Positions 1 through 8,270 of a stretch of DNA of 25,112 nucleotides are shown one piece after another. This DNA comes from a bacterium (GTDB lineage: Bacteria > Latescibacterota > Latescibacteria > Latescibacterales > Latescibacteraceae): positions 1-25,112 of the forward strand of contig JAJFUH010000077.1 of assembly GCA_021372535.1 (NCBI GenBank), in the 5' to 3' direction. The first letter of the stretch is position 1. Each line of letters begins with the position of its first letter. The notes below the pieces were generated by a model, which saw only the letters and a list, made by a program, of their open reading frames with translations, searched no databases and had not been told where the DNA came from. Position numbers and translations under genes: made by a program.

Positions 1-971
1 TTTAATGGAGCAGCCTTTGTACCGACGCTTGTCAGCATGTTTGCTGTTCCAAGCCATTTTATACCCTGAGCATCCTCATATATACTCCAAAAATATGAGT
101 CATCTTTCAATTCGCTGTTGTACTTCGTATAGCTTTGCCATTGAGCACCATCGAAACTCCATAAACCGGTCGATGTTCCGCACCACAGTATGCCTTCCTT
201 GTCCCGGACAATAGAAAGTACCATGCGGTCTTCCAATATGTCATAGAGTGAACAAGCGCTGAACACTTCCCAATTGCTGCCGGTGAATCGGGCGACACCC
301 GCTCCGGTACCGAACCAGATTACACCATCATCATCGATATAAATCGCGGTAACAAGATTGCTCGGTAACCCGGAATTTTCTTTGGTGTATGTTTTCCAGC
401 CTGAAACGTTATATTTTGACACACCCAGACCGGTTCCTACCCATATTGCATCGCCCTGCAATTTTAACGAGTAAATGTAATCATCCGCAAGGCCGTTTTC
501 TTTTGTTTGCTTCATAAACGTTTTTCCGTCATAGCAGACCAGCCCGCCGCTAAACGTACCGAACCACTTTCTGTTCTGGTCATCCACCGTGATCGCTGTA
601 ACATGATTCGCTGCCAGTCCGCTGTTTTCTGTTGTGTATGTATTCCACTTCACGCCGTCGAAGCTCGACACGCCTCTCGGTGTTCCAACCCAGAGGACGC
701 CATCCTTATCGAAAGCCAGTTCCCGCGCCTCGTTGTTGACCAGCCCGTCCTTTTCGCCATACACGGTCCAACTCTCGCCGTCATACCGCGCCACACCGCC
801 GCCGTCGGTTCCGAACCACAGCGCGCCGTTCGCATCCTCGGCAATCGCCCGTACTTCGTTGGCCGGGAGACCGTCCGCCGTGGTAAACTGTTTCCAGTTT
901 ACGTCTCCGGCTGCCGCTGCGGCGTACAGGCATACTGCAATAATAAATGCACAGAATAAACGTTTTTTCAT
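1..971 (-). CDS. Secreted beta-propeller protein with two-component-regulator-propeller (Reg_prop) repeats, C-terminus cut by window edge
   Basis: An open frame of 323 codons reads leftward from ATG at 971 without a stop to the window edge, so only the N-terminal part is visible. The start is supported by a GGGGAT Shine-Dalgarno-like stretch about 7 nt upstream and a typical signal peptide (MKKRLF, then a hydrophobic run ending AAAAAGD). The rest is about seven repeats of 42-48 residues, each with an aromatic-Gly-Thr core: LWFGTDGG, LWVGTPRG, KWFGTFSG, IWVGTGLG, IWFGTGAG, LWCGTSTG, KWLGTANM, usually followed by a YDG/FDG turn and 'W..YT.ENSGL'. This is the Reg_prop pattern found in periplasmic sensor domains of hybrid histidine kinases and in secreted propeller proteins. 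Whether a Y_Y_Y, kinase or sorting domain follows cannot be seen. The ligand is unknown. It is divergent from ftsK. Confidence 0.85.
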   Translation of the reverse strand, partial: MKKRLFCAFIIAVCLYAAAAAGDVNWKQFTTADGLPANEVRAIAEDANGALWFGTDGGGVARYDGESWTVYGEKDGLVNNEARELAFDKDGVLWVGTPRGVSSFDGVKWNTYTTENSGLAANHVTAITVDDQNRKWFGTFSGGLVCYDGKTFMKQTKENGLADDYIYSLKLQGDAIWVGTGLGVSKYNVSGWKTYTKENSGLPSNLVTAIYIDDDGVIWFGTGAGVARFTGSNWEVFSACSLYDILEDRMVLSIVRDKEGILWCGTSTGLWSFDGAQWQSYTKYNSELKDDSYFWSIYEDAQGIKWLGTANMLTSVGTKAAPL

Positions 972-1137
972 GATTTTATCCCCATTTTTGATGGTTTTTA
1001 CATATTTGACGGAACTTTTCCGCCATAAACCTCATTTTTAACGGGAATACATGATATATTAGTACAGGTAATAGGCGCATATTATCTATAATAATGATAA
1101 TAAAGCCCTTGTATTACTATTATTACGAACAATATTA

Positions 1138-1153
1138 ATATTAGTACTAATAT
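1138..1153. promoter_or_regulatory. Perfect 16-bp palindrome, candidate operator
   Basis: ATATTAGTACTAATAT reads identically on both strands. Its half-site ATATTAGTAC occurs again at 1056-1065, 82 bp away, between the palindrome and the divergent propeller gene. The site lies in the 534-bp non-coding region 972-1505, which is AT-rich and holds no convincing ORF. A dimeric transcription factor site is an inference; in AT-rich DNA a palindrome of this composition can also arise by chance. Confidence 0.35.
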
Positions 1154-1300
1154 ATGGGTGGATAATGAAATAAAATGTGATGCAGATCATAAAATTTGAA
1201 AAATAAGTAAAATATTGCTGATATTATTTTCTCGGGATAGTCTATACAAATTACTCATATTTGCGTGTATTTAAATATGATTACAAAAAATATTAATCAG

Positions 1301-1316
1301 CGAAAATCCGTGTTCT
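1301..1316 (+). repeat. Copy 1 of a dispersed intergenic motif
   Basis: CGAAAATCCGTGTTCT matches CGAAAATCCGCGTTCT at 7126-7141 in 15 of 16 positions, and both are preceded by a GATTACAAAA/GATTTACAAAA stretch and AATC/GATC just upstream. Two copies in separate intergenic regions of one 25-kb window suggest a dispersed repeat family. Confidence 0.5.
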
Positions 1317-1418
1317 GTTAATAGTTTTGAGTAGCGCGGGCTCTGTTTCCCTTCATTTTTAGTTTCCGCAGTTTTTATCTTGACAATCAAGTTTAAAAAA
1401 ATCCACCCCGATAGAACT

Positions 1419-1447
1419 TTGACTTTGATATACACGGAACATATAAT
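1419..1447 (+). promoter_or_regulatory. Near-consensus sigma-70-type promoter for ftsK
   Basis: TTGACT (1419-1424), a 17-bp spacer and TATAAT (1442-1447) match 11 of 12 consensus positions. Transcription would begin near 1454, leaving a leader of about 50 nt before the ftsK ATG at 1506. No Shine-Dalgarno sequence is evident in that leader. Confidence 0.75.
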
Positions 1448-1505
1448 ATATTTATCAGTTAGCGACAAAAACCGATGCTTCACCTTTATCCGTACCTGAT
1501 GCGCA

Positions 1506-3896
1506 ATGGCAAAAAAAGAAACGAAATCCTCCTCATCGATAAAAAGCCGCAAACGAGAGATTACGGGCATTTTCCTCATCGCCGTCTCGCTGTTCGTTCT
1601 TGTGGCGCTCGTGACCCATTACCCCGGTGACTGGCCGAATTCATCGCGTCAGTTTGGCGAGCCGTACAAGAATCTGGGCGGCTGGCTCGGCGCGTTCGTA
1701 TCGAACTGGATACTCGCCCTGCTCGGGTATACCGGTTATGCGCTCCTCGCCCTCGTGATTATCACCGGCGTGGTCGTGTTTATGCACAAAAGCCTCTCGA
1801 TTCTGGTTAAACCCGCCATATTTCTCGTTGTGCTCGGGGTTTTCCTGCCGCTCCTGGCGGGACTCATCGCCGACATCGGCTCCGGGAATACGCTCGCTGT
1901 GCCGAGTTTTACGTTCGGCGGGATAGCGGGCGGCCTTTTTGCGGGATTCCTGACAACCTATATGGGCAAGGTCGGCGCCTTTATCCTGTCGATCACCGCC
2001 GTGCTCGTAACCATCGTGCTCACAACGAGCATCAAGCTTTCCACATGCACCGAGTGGGTCATCGACCGTCTGAAACCGCTGGTGGCCTCGATACGAGGGT
2101 CTCTGACCGGATCCGAAAAAGACAAAAAGAAACCGGAGAAGAAACCTCCTGCAATTGATGAGGAAAGCCCCGAAGAGACCGGAGAGGAGCATGAAAGCCC
2201 CTTCCTGACACCTGTGGATGAACCATCGGAGGAAACCGGCCTGCCCGAACGTGAGCCGACCATCGTCGATTACAACTCGAAGATCACTGCCGCCGAAGAA
2301 GAACCTGCGGATGATGACGAGGAAGAGGATGCTGAAGCGAATGCCGATGATGATGAGGAAGAGGAATACGGGGAAGGATACGAATTCGACCGTGACAGTG
2401 TCACCTATGCGGATTATGAGCTTCCCGGTCCGGAGCTTCTCGATGAGCCGGTCAACAATGCCCTCGCCGAAACCCGCGAGGAGATGCTCGAAAAAGCGCG
2501 TGGTATCATCGATAGTCTCCGCCATTTCAATATCGAGGCGGAAGTCCGCCAGATAACACCGGGTCCTATTGTCACACGGTATGAGCTGACACTCGCTCCG
2601 GGGATAAAGGTGAATAAAGTCGTGGGATTGTCCGATGATCTGGCGATGACCCTCAAGGCAAAGGACGGAATCCGTATTCTCGCTCCCATTCCTGGGAAAG
2701 CCGCTATCGGTATCGAGGTTCCCAACACGAGCCGGTCGATCGTGTATATCAGGGAAATCGCCGAATCGGAAGCCTTTGCCCGGGCAAAGGGACAGCTTGT
2801 CTGCGCCATCGGGAAAAGCACCTCCGGCGATCCCGTCGTCGCCGACCTCGAAAAAATGCCGCACCTGCTCATTGCAGGCTCGACCGGCGCGGGGAAAAGC
2901 GTTTGCATCAACACGCTCATTGCGAGCATCCTCATGAAAGCGGCACCGGACATGGTGCGCATGATCATGATCGATCCCAAGGTGGTGGAACTCAGTATCT
3001 ATAACTCCATTCCTCACCTCCTGACACCGGTTATCACCGATCCGAAGCGGGCGGCGGATTCGCTCAGATGGGCAGTGAGGGAAATGGAAAACAGGTACCG
3101 TCGTCTTGCCTCGATGGGAGTTCGGGACATCAGCCAGTATAATGCCAAGGTTGAAGCGCTTGCCGGGAAATCTCCTGAGAACGGGGATGAGGAAATTCCC
3201 GAACCGCTCCCGCTCATCGTCATACTGATCGACGAGTATGCCGACCTCATGGTTGTCGCCTCGAACGAGATCGAGGAATCCATCGCGCGGATTGCCCAGA
3301 TGGCCCGTGCGGTCGGAATGCATCTCGTCATCGCCACTCAGCGGCCTTCCGCCGATGTCATCACCGGACTCATCAAGGCTAATTTCCCTTCGCGAATTGC
3401 GTTCAAGGTGATGCAGGCGTCCAATTCACGCATCATCCTCGACCAGAGCGGGGCCGACAAGCTTCTCGGGCTCGGGGATATGCTGTTCCTCCAGGCCGGG
3501 AGACCCGAACCGATCCGCATTCACGGCGCATATATTTCCAACGAGGAAAGCGAGCGCCTCGTAGATTTTGTCGCCTCGCAGTCGAAAGAGGGGCCCGTCG
3601 AAGTCAACGAAGACATGTTCCGCGGCGATGAAGAGGAGTCTGAAAACGCTCTCGGACTCCGTGACCCCAACGAGCGCGACGATCTGTTTTATGAGGCTGC
3701 ACGGCTTGTTGTGCGTCACCAGCAGGGTTCGGTCAGCCTGCTCCAGCGGCGGCTCAAGGTGGGATATGCACGGGCGGCGCGGCTTATCGACCAGCTCGAG
3801 CTTGCGGGGATCGTTTCGCCGTATGACGGCTCGAAAGCGCGTGAAGTGCTCGTCGATACTGACTATATCGATCAACTGGAGGCGGGAAATCTGTGA
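1506..3896 (+). CDS. ftsK: DNA translocase FtsK/SpoIIIE
   Basis: This 796-residue protein is the septal ATP-driven DNA pump that clears and aligns chromosome termini during division. Hydrophobic membrane segments fill residues ~19-180. A strongly acidic, low-complexity linker (runs of D and E around 255-300) leads into the motor. The Walker A motif GSTGAGKS is at 458-465 and the Walker B motif ILIDEY, with D576/E577, follows. The C-terminal winged-helix gamma domain that reads orienting DNA sites covers ~725-785 (RRLKVGYARAARLIDQL). Length and domain order are normal. ATG 1506 is the first usable start because an in-frame TGA sits at 1497-1499; no clear ribosome binding site precedes it. The stop codon overlaps the GTG start of lolA (GTGA), so the two are probably translationally coupled. 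Confidence 0.96.
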   Translation: MAKKETKSSSSIKSRKREITGIFLIAVSLFVLVALVTHYPGDWPNSSRQFGEPYKNLGGWLGAFVSNWILALLGYTGYALLALVIITGVVVFMHKSLSILVKPAIFLVVLGVFLPLLAGLIADIGSGNTLAVPSFTFGGIAGGLFAGFLTTYMGKVGAFILSITAVLVTIVLTTSIKLSTCTEWVIDRLKPLVASIRGSLTGSEKDKKKPEKKPPAIDEESPEETGEEHESPFLTPVDEPSEETGLPEREPTIVDYNSKITAAEEEPADDDEEEDAEANADDDEEEEYGEGYEFDRDSVTYADYELPGPELLDEPVNNALAETREEMLEKARGIIDSLRHFNIEAEVRQITPGPIVTRYELTLAPGIKVNKVVGLSDDLAMTLKAKDGIRILAPIPGKAAIGIEVPNTSRSIVYIREIAESEAFARAKGQLVCAIGKSTSGDPVVADLEKMPHLLIAGSTGAGKSVCINTLIASILMKAAPDMVRMIMIDPKVVELSIYNSIPHLLTPVITDPKRAADSLRWAVREMENRYRRLASMGVRDISQYNAKVEALAGKSPENGDEEIPEPLPLIVILIDEYADLMVVASNEIEESIARIAQMARAVGMHLVIATQRPSADVITGLIKANFPSRIAFKVMQASNSRIILDQSGADKLLGLGDMLFLQAGRPEPIRIHGAYISNEESERLVDFVASQSKEGPVEVNEDMFRGDEEESENALGLRDPNERDDLFYEAARLVVRHQQGSVSLLQRRLKVGYARAARLIDQLELAGIVSPYDGSKAREVLVDTDYIDQLEAGNL

Positions 3897-4567
3897 AAAT
3901 AAGAATCAGGCGGAGATTGCTCGCCGTTGCGACCATTATTGGGGTCGGTGCGGTTTTTTCCCTTCCGGTGCATGGGGCTGACAAAAAAGCCCGGGAGATC
4001 ATCGGGAATGTCCGGAAAACAGTTGAAAATCTTACGACGCTGTCCTGCTCGTTCGACCAGGAGTATGTATGGAAGGAAACCGGCAGGGCGCGAACGATTT
4101 CGGGGACTCTCAGAGTAAAAGAGCCGAACAGGCTCAGGGTCGAATATGCGGCCCAGGCCATCGTGGTTGACGGTAAACAGGTCTGGTGGTATATTGCGAA
4201 GAACAATCAGGTGACTATCCAGAATTTCGAGGAAGGCGATGACATGTTTCCTACGCCGTATGGTATTTTCAGAAAATACATCGCCGGTGAGAATGCGTCC
4301 GGGAAAGCGGCCCTGGAAGGAACGGAATCCGTGGGAGGCAGGCCGTGCTTGAGGATTCATCTCGGTTCCAACCCGGAAACTCAAGCGGATATAACCGTCT
4401 GGATAGACAATGAATTCAAATTTCCACTGAAATCGGTGGAGAAGCTGTCGAACGGTGATGTCATGACCTACGTCCTGAAGGAGCTGAAACTCAACGTTCC
4501 GATCGCTGACTCGGTCTTTACCTATGAAATTCCCGACGGGGTCGATGTTGTCGATATGCGGCAGTGA
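3893..4567 (+). CDS. lolA: Outer-membrane lipoprotein carrier protein LolA
   Basis: The 224-residue protein has a basic N-terminus (MKIRIRRR) and a hydrophobic signal sequence ending near residue 28 (LPVHGA), consistent with export to the periplasm. The mature part shows the LolA fold signature: a helix with 'L..SCSFDQEY', then 'SGTLRVKEPNRLRVEY', 'IVVDGKQVWWY', and C-terminal 'DITVWIDNEFKFPLKSVE'. LolA ferries lipoproteins from the LolCDE transporter to the outer membrane, so a diderm envelope is implied. It starts at GTG inside the ftsK stop codon, with GGAGG at 3878-3882 as ribosome binding site. ftsK-lolA adjacency is common in several Gram-negative phyla. No LolB is visible in the window. 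Confidence 0.92.
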   Translation: MKIRIRRRLLAVATIIGVGAVFSLPVHGADKKAREIIGNVRKTVENLTTLSCSFDQEYVWKETGRARTISGTLRVKEPNRLRVEYAAQAIVVDGKQVWWYIAKNNQVTIQNFEEGDDMFPTPYGIFRKYIAGENASGKAALEGTESVGGRPCLRIHLGSNPETQADITVWIDNEFKFPLKSVEKLSNGDVMTYVLKELKLNVPIADSVFTYEIPDGVDVVDMRQ

Positions 4568-4595
4568 AAACTTAAGAAACTGTAAATCATGACTG

Positions 4596-4673
4596 TTAGG
4601 GCTGGCCGTTGGGGTTGCCCCCTGTGTCTGCCCATTAGGATTGCCTGTTGGGGCAGGCTCCTGTGCCTGCCCT
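4596..4673. repeat. Two tandem 39-bp GC-rich units; the second forms a hairpin
   Basis: Units 4596-4634 and 4635-4673 both begin TTAGG, contain GTTGGGG and CCTGTG, and end CTGCCC. In the second unit GGGCAGGC (4651-4658) pairs perfectly with GCCTGCCC (4665-4672) around a 6-nt loop; the first unit has degenerated in the left arm. Together they occupy about half of the 159-bp lolA-protease spacer. There is no T-run, so this is more like a dispersed REP-type element than an intrinsic terminator. Confidence 0.7.
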
Positions 4674-4726
4674 TAAAGACTGCTTGTATAAAATAAAATA
4701 TCCGGAAAAGTTAATTCCGAGGTGCA

Positions 4727-6394
4727 ATGAGAAGAATCGCACTGTTTATTTTCATGGTTTTGTTTGCGCATGAGATTCATGCCGATACCGCGCCGTGGTG
4801 GGTATTTTTTACCGATCGCGGAAACATCGATGCGGAACGGGTCATTGCCGCAAAGATCGTATCGCCCGCCGAGCCGAAGAACCTCTGCAGGAGGGCACGG
4901 CTCTTTGGAAAAAACCGTATGTATGATGAAACCGATGTGCCGGTCAATCCGGATTATATCGCCGCGGTGACGGAACATGCCGAACGCTTGCGGACGGTTT
5001 CGCGGTATTTCAACGGTGTGACTGTCGATCTTGATGATAAGGGCATCGCGGCGGTAAAAAAGCTTCCGTTCGTCAAGGCTGTGGAGCCTGTCGCGCGGTT
5101 CGGAAAACCTCTCGAACCCGCTGCTGCTCCGATTCGTTTGGAAAAACCGCAGGTTTTCGATTACGGGAATTCCTATGAACAGCTTGTTATGGTCGGCATT
5201 CCTTCCCTTCATAATCTCGGGTATCTGGGGAATGGCATCCGGGTCGCAATCCTTGACAGCGGGTTTGAAAACCTTCAGCATACTGCATTCGACAGCCTGA
5301 CCGTGACGAACCGCTGGGATTTTGTCGATGGCGACGGCGACATTGGCGGCGACGATCACGGGACCGAGGTGCTGTCGGTCATGGCGGGACTCGACCACGG
5401 TTCGATTATCGGTGCGGCGCCCTATGCCTCATACATGCTGGCCCGGACCGAAAACCGTAAAACAGAGCTCCGCATCGAGGAGGATTACTGGATTGCCGGA
5501 GTCGAATGGGCAGACAGCCTCGGTGTGGATGTTATAAATTCATCCCTCGGATATTCAGAATTCGATGATTTCAAGTATTCCCCTCAGGATATGGACGGGA
5601 AAACTGCGCGGACAACGATTGCCGCTGATATCGCGGTTGAACATGGAATCGTTGTCGTAACTTCCGCCGGTAATGAAGGCGATGCGCCGTGGTATTATAT
5701 TACGAGCCCTGCGGACGGTTTCGGGGTCATTGCGGTCGGTTCGGTCAACCGTGATGGTGTCGTTTCGAGCTTCAGCTCACGCGGTCCGACAGTCGACGGA
5801 AGAGTCAAGCCTGATTTCGTTGCGCTTGGAGAACAGGTCTGGGTTGTACAGTCATCGGGGTCTGTTTCTTATCATTATACAAGCGGGACCTCGTATGCCG
5901 CGCCGTCGGTAAGCGGTGCGGTTGCGCTCCTGCTGGAGATAAACCCGTTCTGGACTCCTCCGGTGGTGGTCGATTCCCTCAGGGCATCCGCAAAGGCGGC
6001 CGGCCCCGATTCCCTCTATGGGTACGGCAGAATCGATGCATACGCCGCATCGGGGCTCAAAGGTCAAGAGCCGGTAGTTTCGGCATTCAGGGTATATGAC
6101 CCGTTTCCCCAGCCTCTTGTATTCTCCTCGATCGACAACCGGATATTCTTCCCTATGGATGTGCCGGAAAGCGGTAATATGCTTTCCATAAAAATTTATA
6201 CTTTTTCAGGTGAAAACATTAAAACAATCGAGGAACCTGTCGAAAAGGCCGGAAGCCTGCGAACGAGAGATGAGGCGCCATTCTGGGACGGCACGAACTT
6301 TACGGGCGAAAAGGTGGCGTCGGGTGTGTATTATTACACGGTGCGGCTTGCAGGTTACAGCGGACACACGGGAAAGATAGCGGTGATACGATGA
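4727..6394 (+). CDS. Secreted subtilisin-like serine protease (S8 family) with FlgD-like C-terminal module
   Basis: The 555-residue protein begins with a signal peptide (MRRIALFIFMVLFAHEIHA). Residues ~20-125 resemble an inhibitor-I9-type propeptide ('FNGVTVDLDDKGIAAVKKLPFVKAVEPV'). The catalytic domain shows the complete S8 triad: D177 in AILDSGFE, H211 in DDHGTEVLSVMAG, S389 in GTSYAAPSVSGA, plus oxyanion N316 in SAGNEG. The last ~90 residues ('IKIYTFSGENIKTIEE', 'WDGTNFTGEKVASGVYYYTV') form a FlgD-Ig-like module. Such modules end many secreted proteins in FCB bacteria and resemble type IX sorting domains; a role in secretion here is inference. ATG 4727 has GAGGTG just upstream with short spacing. 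The TGA stop overlaps the ATG of the HIT gene. The substrate is unknown. Confidence 0.93.
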   Translation: MRRIALFIFMVLFAHEIHADTAPWWVFFTDRGNIDAERVIAAKIVSPAEPKNLCRRARLFGKNRMYDETDVPVNPDYIAAVTEHAERLRTVSRYFNGVTVDLDDKGIAAVKKLPFVKAVEPVARFGKPLEPAAAPIRLEKPQVFDYGNSYEQLVMVGIPSLHNLGYLGNGIRVAILDSGFENLQHTAFDSLTVTNRWDFVDGDGDIGGDDHGTEVLSVMAGLDHGSIIGAAPYASYMLARTENRKTELRIEEDYWIAGVEWADSLGVDVINSSLGYSEFDDFKYSPQDMDGKTARTTIAADIAVEHGIVVVTSAGNEGDAPWYYITSPADGFGVIAVGSVNRDGVVSSFSSRGPTVDGRVKPDFVALGEQVWVVQSSGSVSYHYTSGTSYAAPSVSGAVALLLEINPFWTPPVVVDSLRASAKAAGPDSLYGYGRIDAYAASGLKGQEPVVSAFRVYDPFPQPLVFSSIDNRIFFPMDVPESGNMLSIKIYTFSGENIKTIEEPVEKAGSLRTRDEAPFWDGTNFTGEKVASGVYYYTVRLAGYSGHTGKIAVIR

Positions 6395-6942
6395 ACGAGG
6401 AACAAAACCACGGATTCGAAAAGCTCTGGGCCCCCTGGCGGATGAAATATATCGATAACATGGACACGGGCACCGCACCAGGGTGCATTTTCTGCACCAA
6501 ACCGGGAGAGGACAACGACGAAAAGAATTTTATCCTGCATCGCGCCGGAACCTGTTTTGTCATCATGAACATTTATCCTTATAACAACGGCCATGTCATG
6601 GTGGTTCCTTATCGTCACACATCGTCATTCAGGGACCTCGACGCGGAAACCAGGCTCGAGATCATGGATTTGATCGATCTTATCATCGAGGCTATCAGCT
6701 CTGTCATGAGGCCCGATGGCTTCAATGTGGGAATAAATCTGGGGCGCACCGCCGGTGCGGGAATCCAGGATCATATCCACGTCCATATCGTTCCCCGGTG
6801 GAATGGTGACACCAATTTCATGCCTGTAATCGGGTGTGCGAAGGTGATAAGCGAAAGCCTCGAAGATACCTATGCAAAGCTGAAAAAGGCGCTGAGTGAC
6901 ACAGGAGCAAAGGGACAGAGTGACAGAGTGGCAAAGGGATGA
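6391..6942 (+). CDS. HIT-family nucleotide hydrolase/phosphorylase (AP4A phosphorylase-like)
   Basis: The 183-residue protein carries the histidine triad H128-I-H130-V-H132 in 'QDHIHVHIVPRW', whose middle histidine attacks the alpha-phosphate of a nucleotide substrate. The N-terminal 'KLWAPWRMKYI' and 'GCIFC' motifs are typical of the branch annotated as diadenosine tetraphosphate phosphorylase or generic HIT hydrolase, so a dinucleotide polyphosphate or nucleoside phosphoramidate substrate is likely but not proven. The ATG overlaps the stop of the protease gene (ATGA), and there is only a weak ribosome binding site, which suggests coupled translation. The last ~12 residues (GQSDRVAKG) are encoded by a low-complexity GGGACAGAG/GTGACAGAG tract and are probably a non-functional tail. 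Confidence 0.88.
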   Translation: MNEEQNHGFEKLWAPWRMKYIDNMDTGTAPGCIFCTKPGEDNDEKNFILHRAGTCFVIMNIYPYNNGHVMVVPYRHTSSFRDLDAETRLEIMDLIDLIIEAISSVMRPDGFNVGINLGRTAGAGIQDHIHVHIVPRWNGDTNFMPVIGCAKVISESLEDTYAKLKKALSDTGAKGQSDRVAKG

Positions 6943-7192
6943 GAAATTATCCTCATGATATCACCGTGATTATTCGAAAAATATCTCTCAGCCGTAAAGT
7001 TGCTGAGGTGCAAAAGTACAAATTCACAAAGACTTACAACATATTATTAATACAGTTATACACAATTATCTGTAATCATAAAAAAAGATTTACAAAATAA
7101 AATCTGTGTAAATCCGCCTGATCCGCGAAAATCCGCGTTCTATCAAATCTTGTGAATAAATCGGGTTAAAAAAGCGGAAAGAACAAAACTGT
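6943..7192. other. AT-rich intergenic region without a gene
   Basis: No convincing ORF or RNA gene is visible between the HIT gene and the promoter at 7193. The stretch 7087-7141 is made of short reiterated words (GATTTACAAAAT, AATCTGTGTAAATCCG, GATCCGCGAAAATCCGCG) that look like a dispersed repeat and not like coding or operator sequence. Confidence 0.6.
7126..7141 (+). repeat. Copy 2 of the dispersed intergenic motif
   Basis: CGAAAATCCGCGTTCT, 15/16 identical to 1301-1316. The upstream words AATCTGTGTAAATCCG and GATCCGCGAAAATCCGCG are themselves variants of one another, as in a decayed tandem element. Confidence 0.5.
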
Positions 7193-7221
7193 TTGACTTG
7201 ATTAAAAAAAAAATCTATCTT
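7193..7221 (+). promoter_or_regulatory. Sigma-70-type promoter for the M23 peptidase gene
   Basis: TTGACT (7193-7198), a 17-bp A-rich spacer and TATCTT (7216-7221). Transcription would start near 7228, about 30 nt before the ATG at 7257. It is the best promoter seen upstream of the peptidase-bactofilin-ATP synthase run and may feed all of it. Confidence 0.65.
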
Positions 7222-7256
7222 GATAACCTTGACGTTCACCGGGATTTGGAGTAGAT

Positions 7257-8105
7257 ATGGCAAGTGAAAGAAAAAAGTGGATTTCGATAATGATCGTCCC
7301 GGAGGATGGCGCAGGTGTAAGAAAGTGGCGGATCACAAACAAGCGGTTTACCTTTTTCAAATCGCTTTTTATCGTGATGTGTGTGTTTCTTCTGATCGGA
7401 TTTGCCTCGCTGGCCGGTCTCGGACTCATGTACGTGAAGCTCAAGGAATACAAGCAGTATAACGCGCAGCTCCTCGAGGCAACATCCAAGCTCAATGTCA
7501 TTGCGGCATCTCTGGAGCGGTACGAGGAAAAAGAACGGAAGCTTCGATCGATTATAGGCAGTGATTTTCAACTCCCTGTAGCAATGAATGCCAATGATAT
7601 GATTCCCGACGCAAAAGCGTCTACCGCCACTGCCGAAGTGGGAAAAGACGAGTTCGATCAGCTCCTCAAAAGTGAGGAGGCGAAAATGCGTTGTCGTCCC
7701 ACCATATGGCCGATCGATCCGTGGGAGATTTCAAAAGAATTTGTCAGTACGGGAAATTTGAGAATGGATCATCTCGGCATCGATATTCTTGCATCGAGAG
7801 AATCAAACGTATTTGCTACTGCCGATGGCGAGGTGGCGTTTGCGGGAGTCGATGAAATCCTGGGTTTGTGTATTGTTATCAATCATGGCGAGAACGGCTG
7901 GATTACCAAATACGGACATAACGAACTGCTGCTCGTGAAAGAGGGTGAGTCTGTCAGAAAAGGGCAGGCTATTGCAATTTTTGGAGGCTCGGATAGTTCG
8001 GGCACCGGTCCGCACCTCCATTATGGCATGTTTTATAAGGGGAAGCCGGTAAATCCGCTCGATTATCTTCCCGAGATACCGAGGTTGAAAAAAACGCAGA
8101 GTTGA
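7257..8105 (+). CDS. Membrane-anchored M23 (LytM-type) peptidoglycan endopeptidase
   Basis: The 282-residue protein has a cytoplasmic basic N-terminus, one membrane helix (~34-58), a short coiled coil (~62-100, LKEYKQYNAQLLEATSKL onward) and a C-terminal M23 domain (~150-275). The zinc and catalytic residues are present: H172 and D176 in HLGID, H221 in KYGHNE, and H253/H255 in GPHLHYG. It should therefore be an active cross-link-cleaving endopeptidase facing the periplasm. The ATG is preceded by GGAG at 7248-7251. A bactofilin gene follows 165 bp downstream; M23 peptidases and bactofilins work together in cell-shape control in other bacteria (for example Csd1/CcmA of Helicobacter), and the same role here is inference. 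Confidence 0.92.
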   Translation: MASERKKWISIMIVPEDGAGVRKWRITNKRFTFFKSLFIVMCVFLLIGFASLAGLGLMYVKLKEYKQYNAQLLEATSKLNVIAASLERYEEKERKLRSIIGSDFQLPVAMNANDMIPDAKASTATAEVGKDEFDQLLKSEEAKMRCRPTIWPIDPWEISKEFVSTGNLRMDHLGIDILASRESNVFATADGEVAFAGVDEILGLCIVINHGENGWITKYGHNELLLVKEGESVRKGQAIAIFGGSDSSGTGPHLHYGMFYKGKPVNPLDYLPEIPRLKKTQS

Positions 8106-8270
8106 ATTGATTGAGAAGCTTCGAATTGTAATGAAATGTTCAGAAAAGCATTGTGTGCCGGTTTTTGAGTCGTGGGGGGAGGGGAAGGTTTGATGATTGA
8201 GTGGAATCTGGCTCAATGTCCCGAGGTACATGCTTGCAGATTGCGCCGTTTGATTAATTTTGGGGGGAGC

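Noticed and set aside
507-1041. Plus-strand frames over the propeller gene
   Set aside because: The minus strand gives an uninterrupted signal peptide and seven Reg_prop repeats to the window edge.
1641-3323. Long antisense frame opposite ftsK
   Set aside because: Its codons mirror ftsK, which has full domain evidence; the antisense product is rich in His, Arg and Asp without a recognisable fold.
8172-8270. N-terminal extension of the bactofilin frame
   Set aside because: The 33 extra codons have no bactofilin character and ATG 8271 has a much better ribosome binding site.
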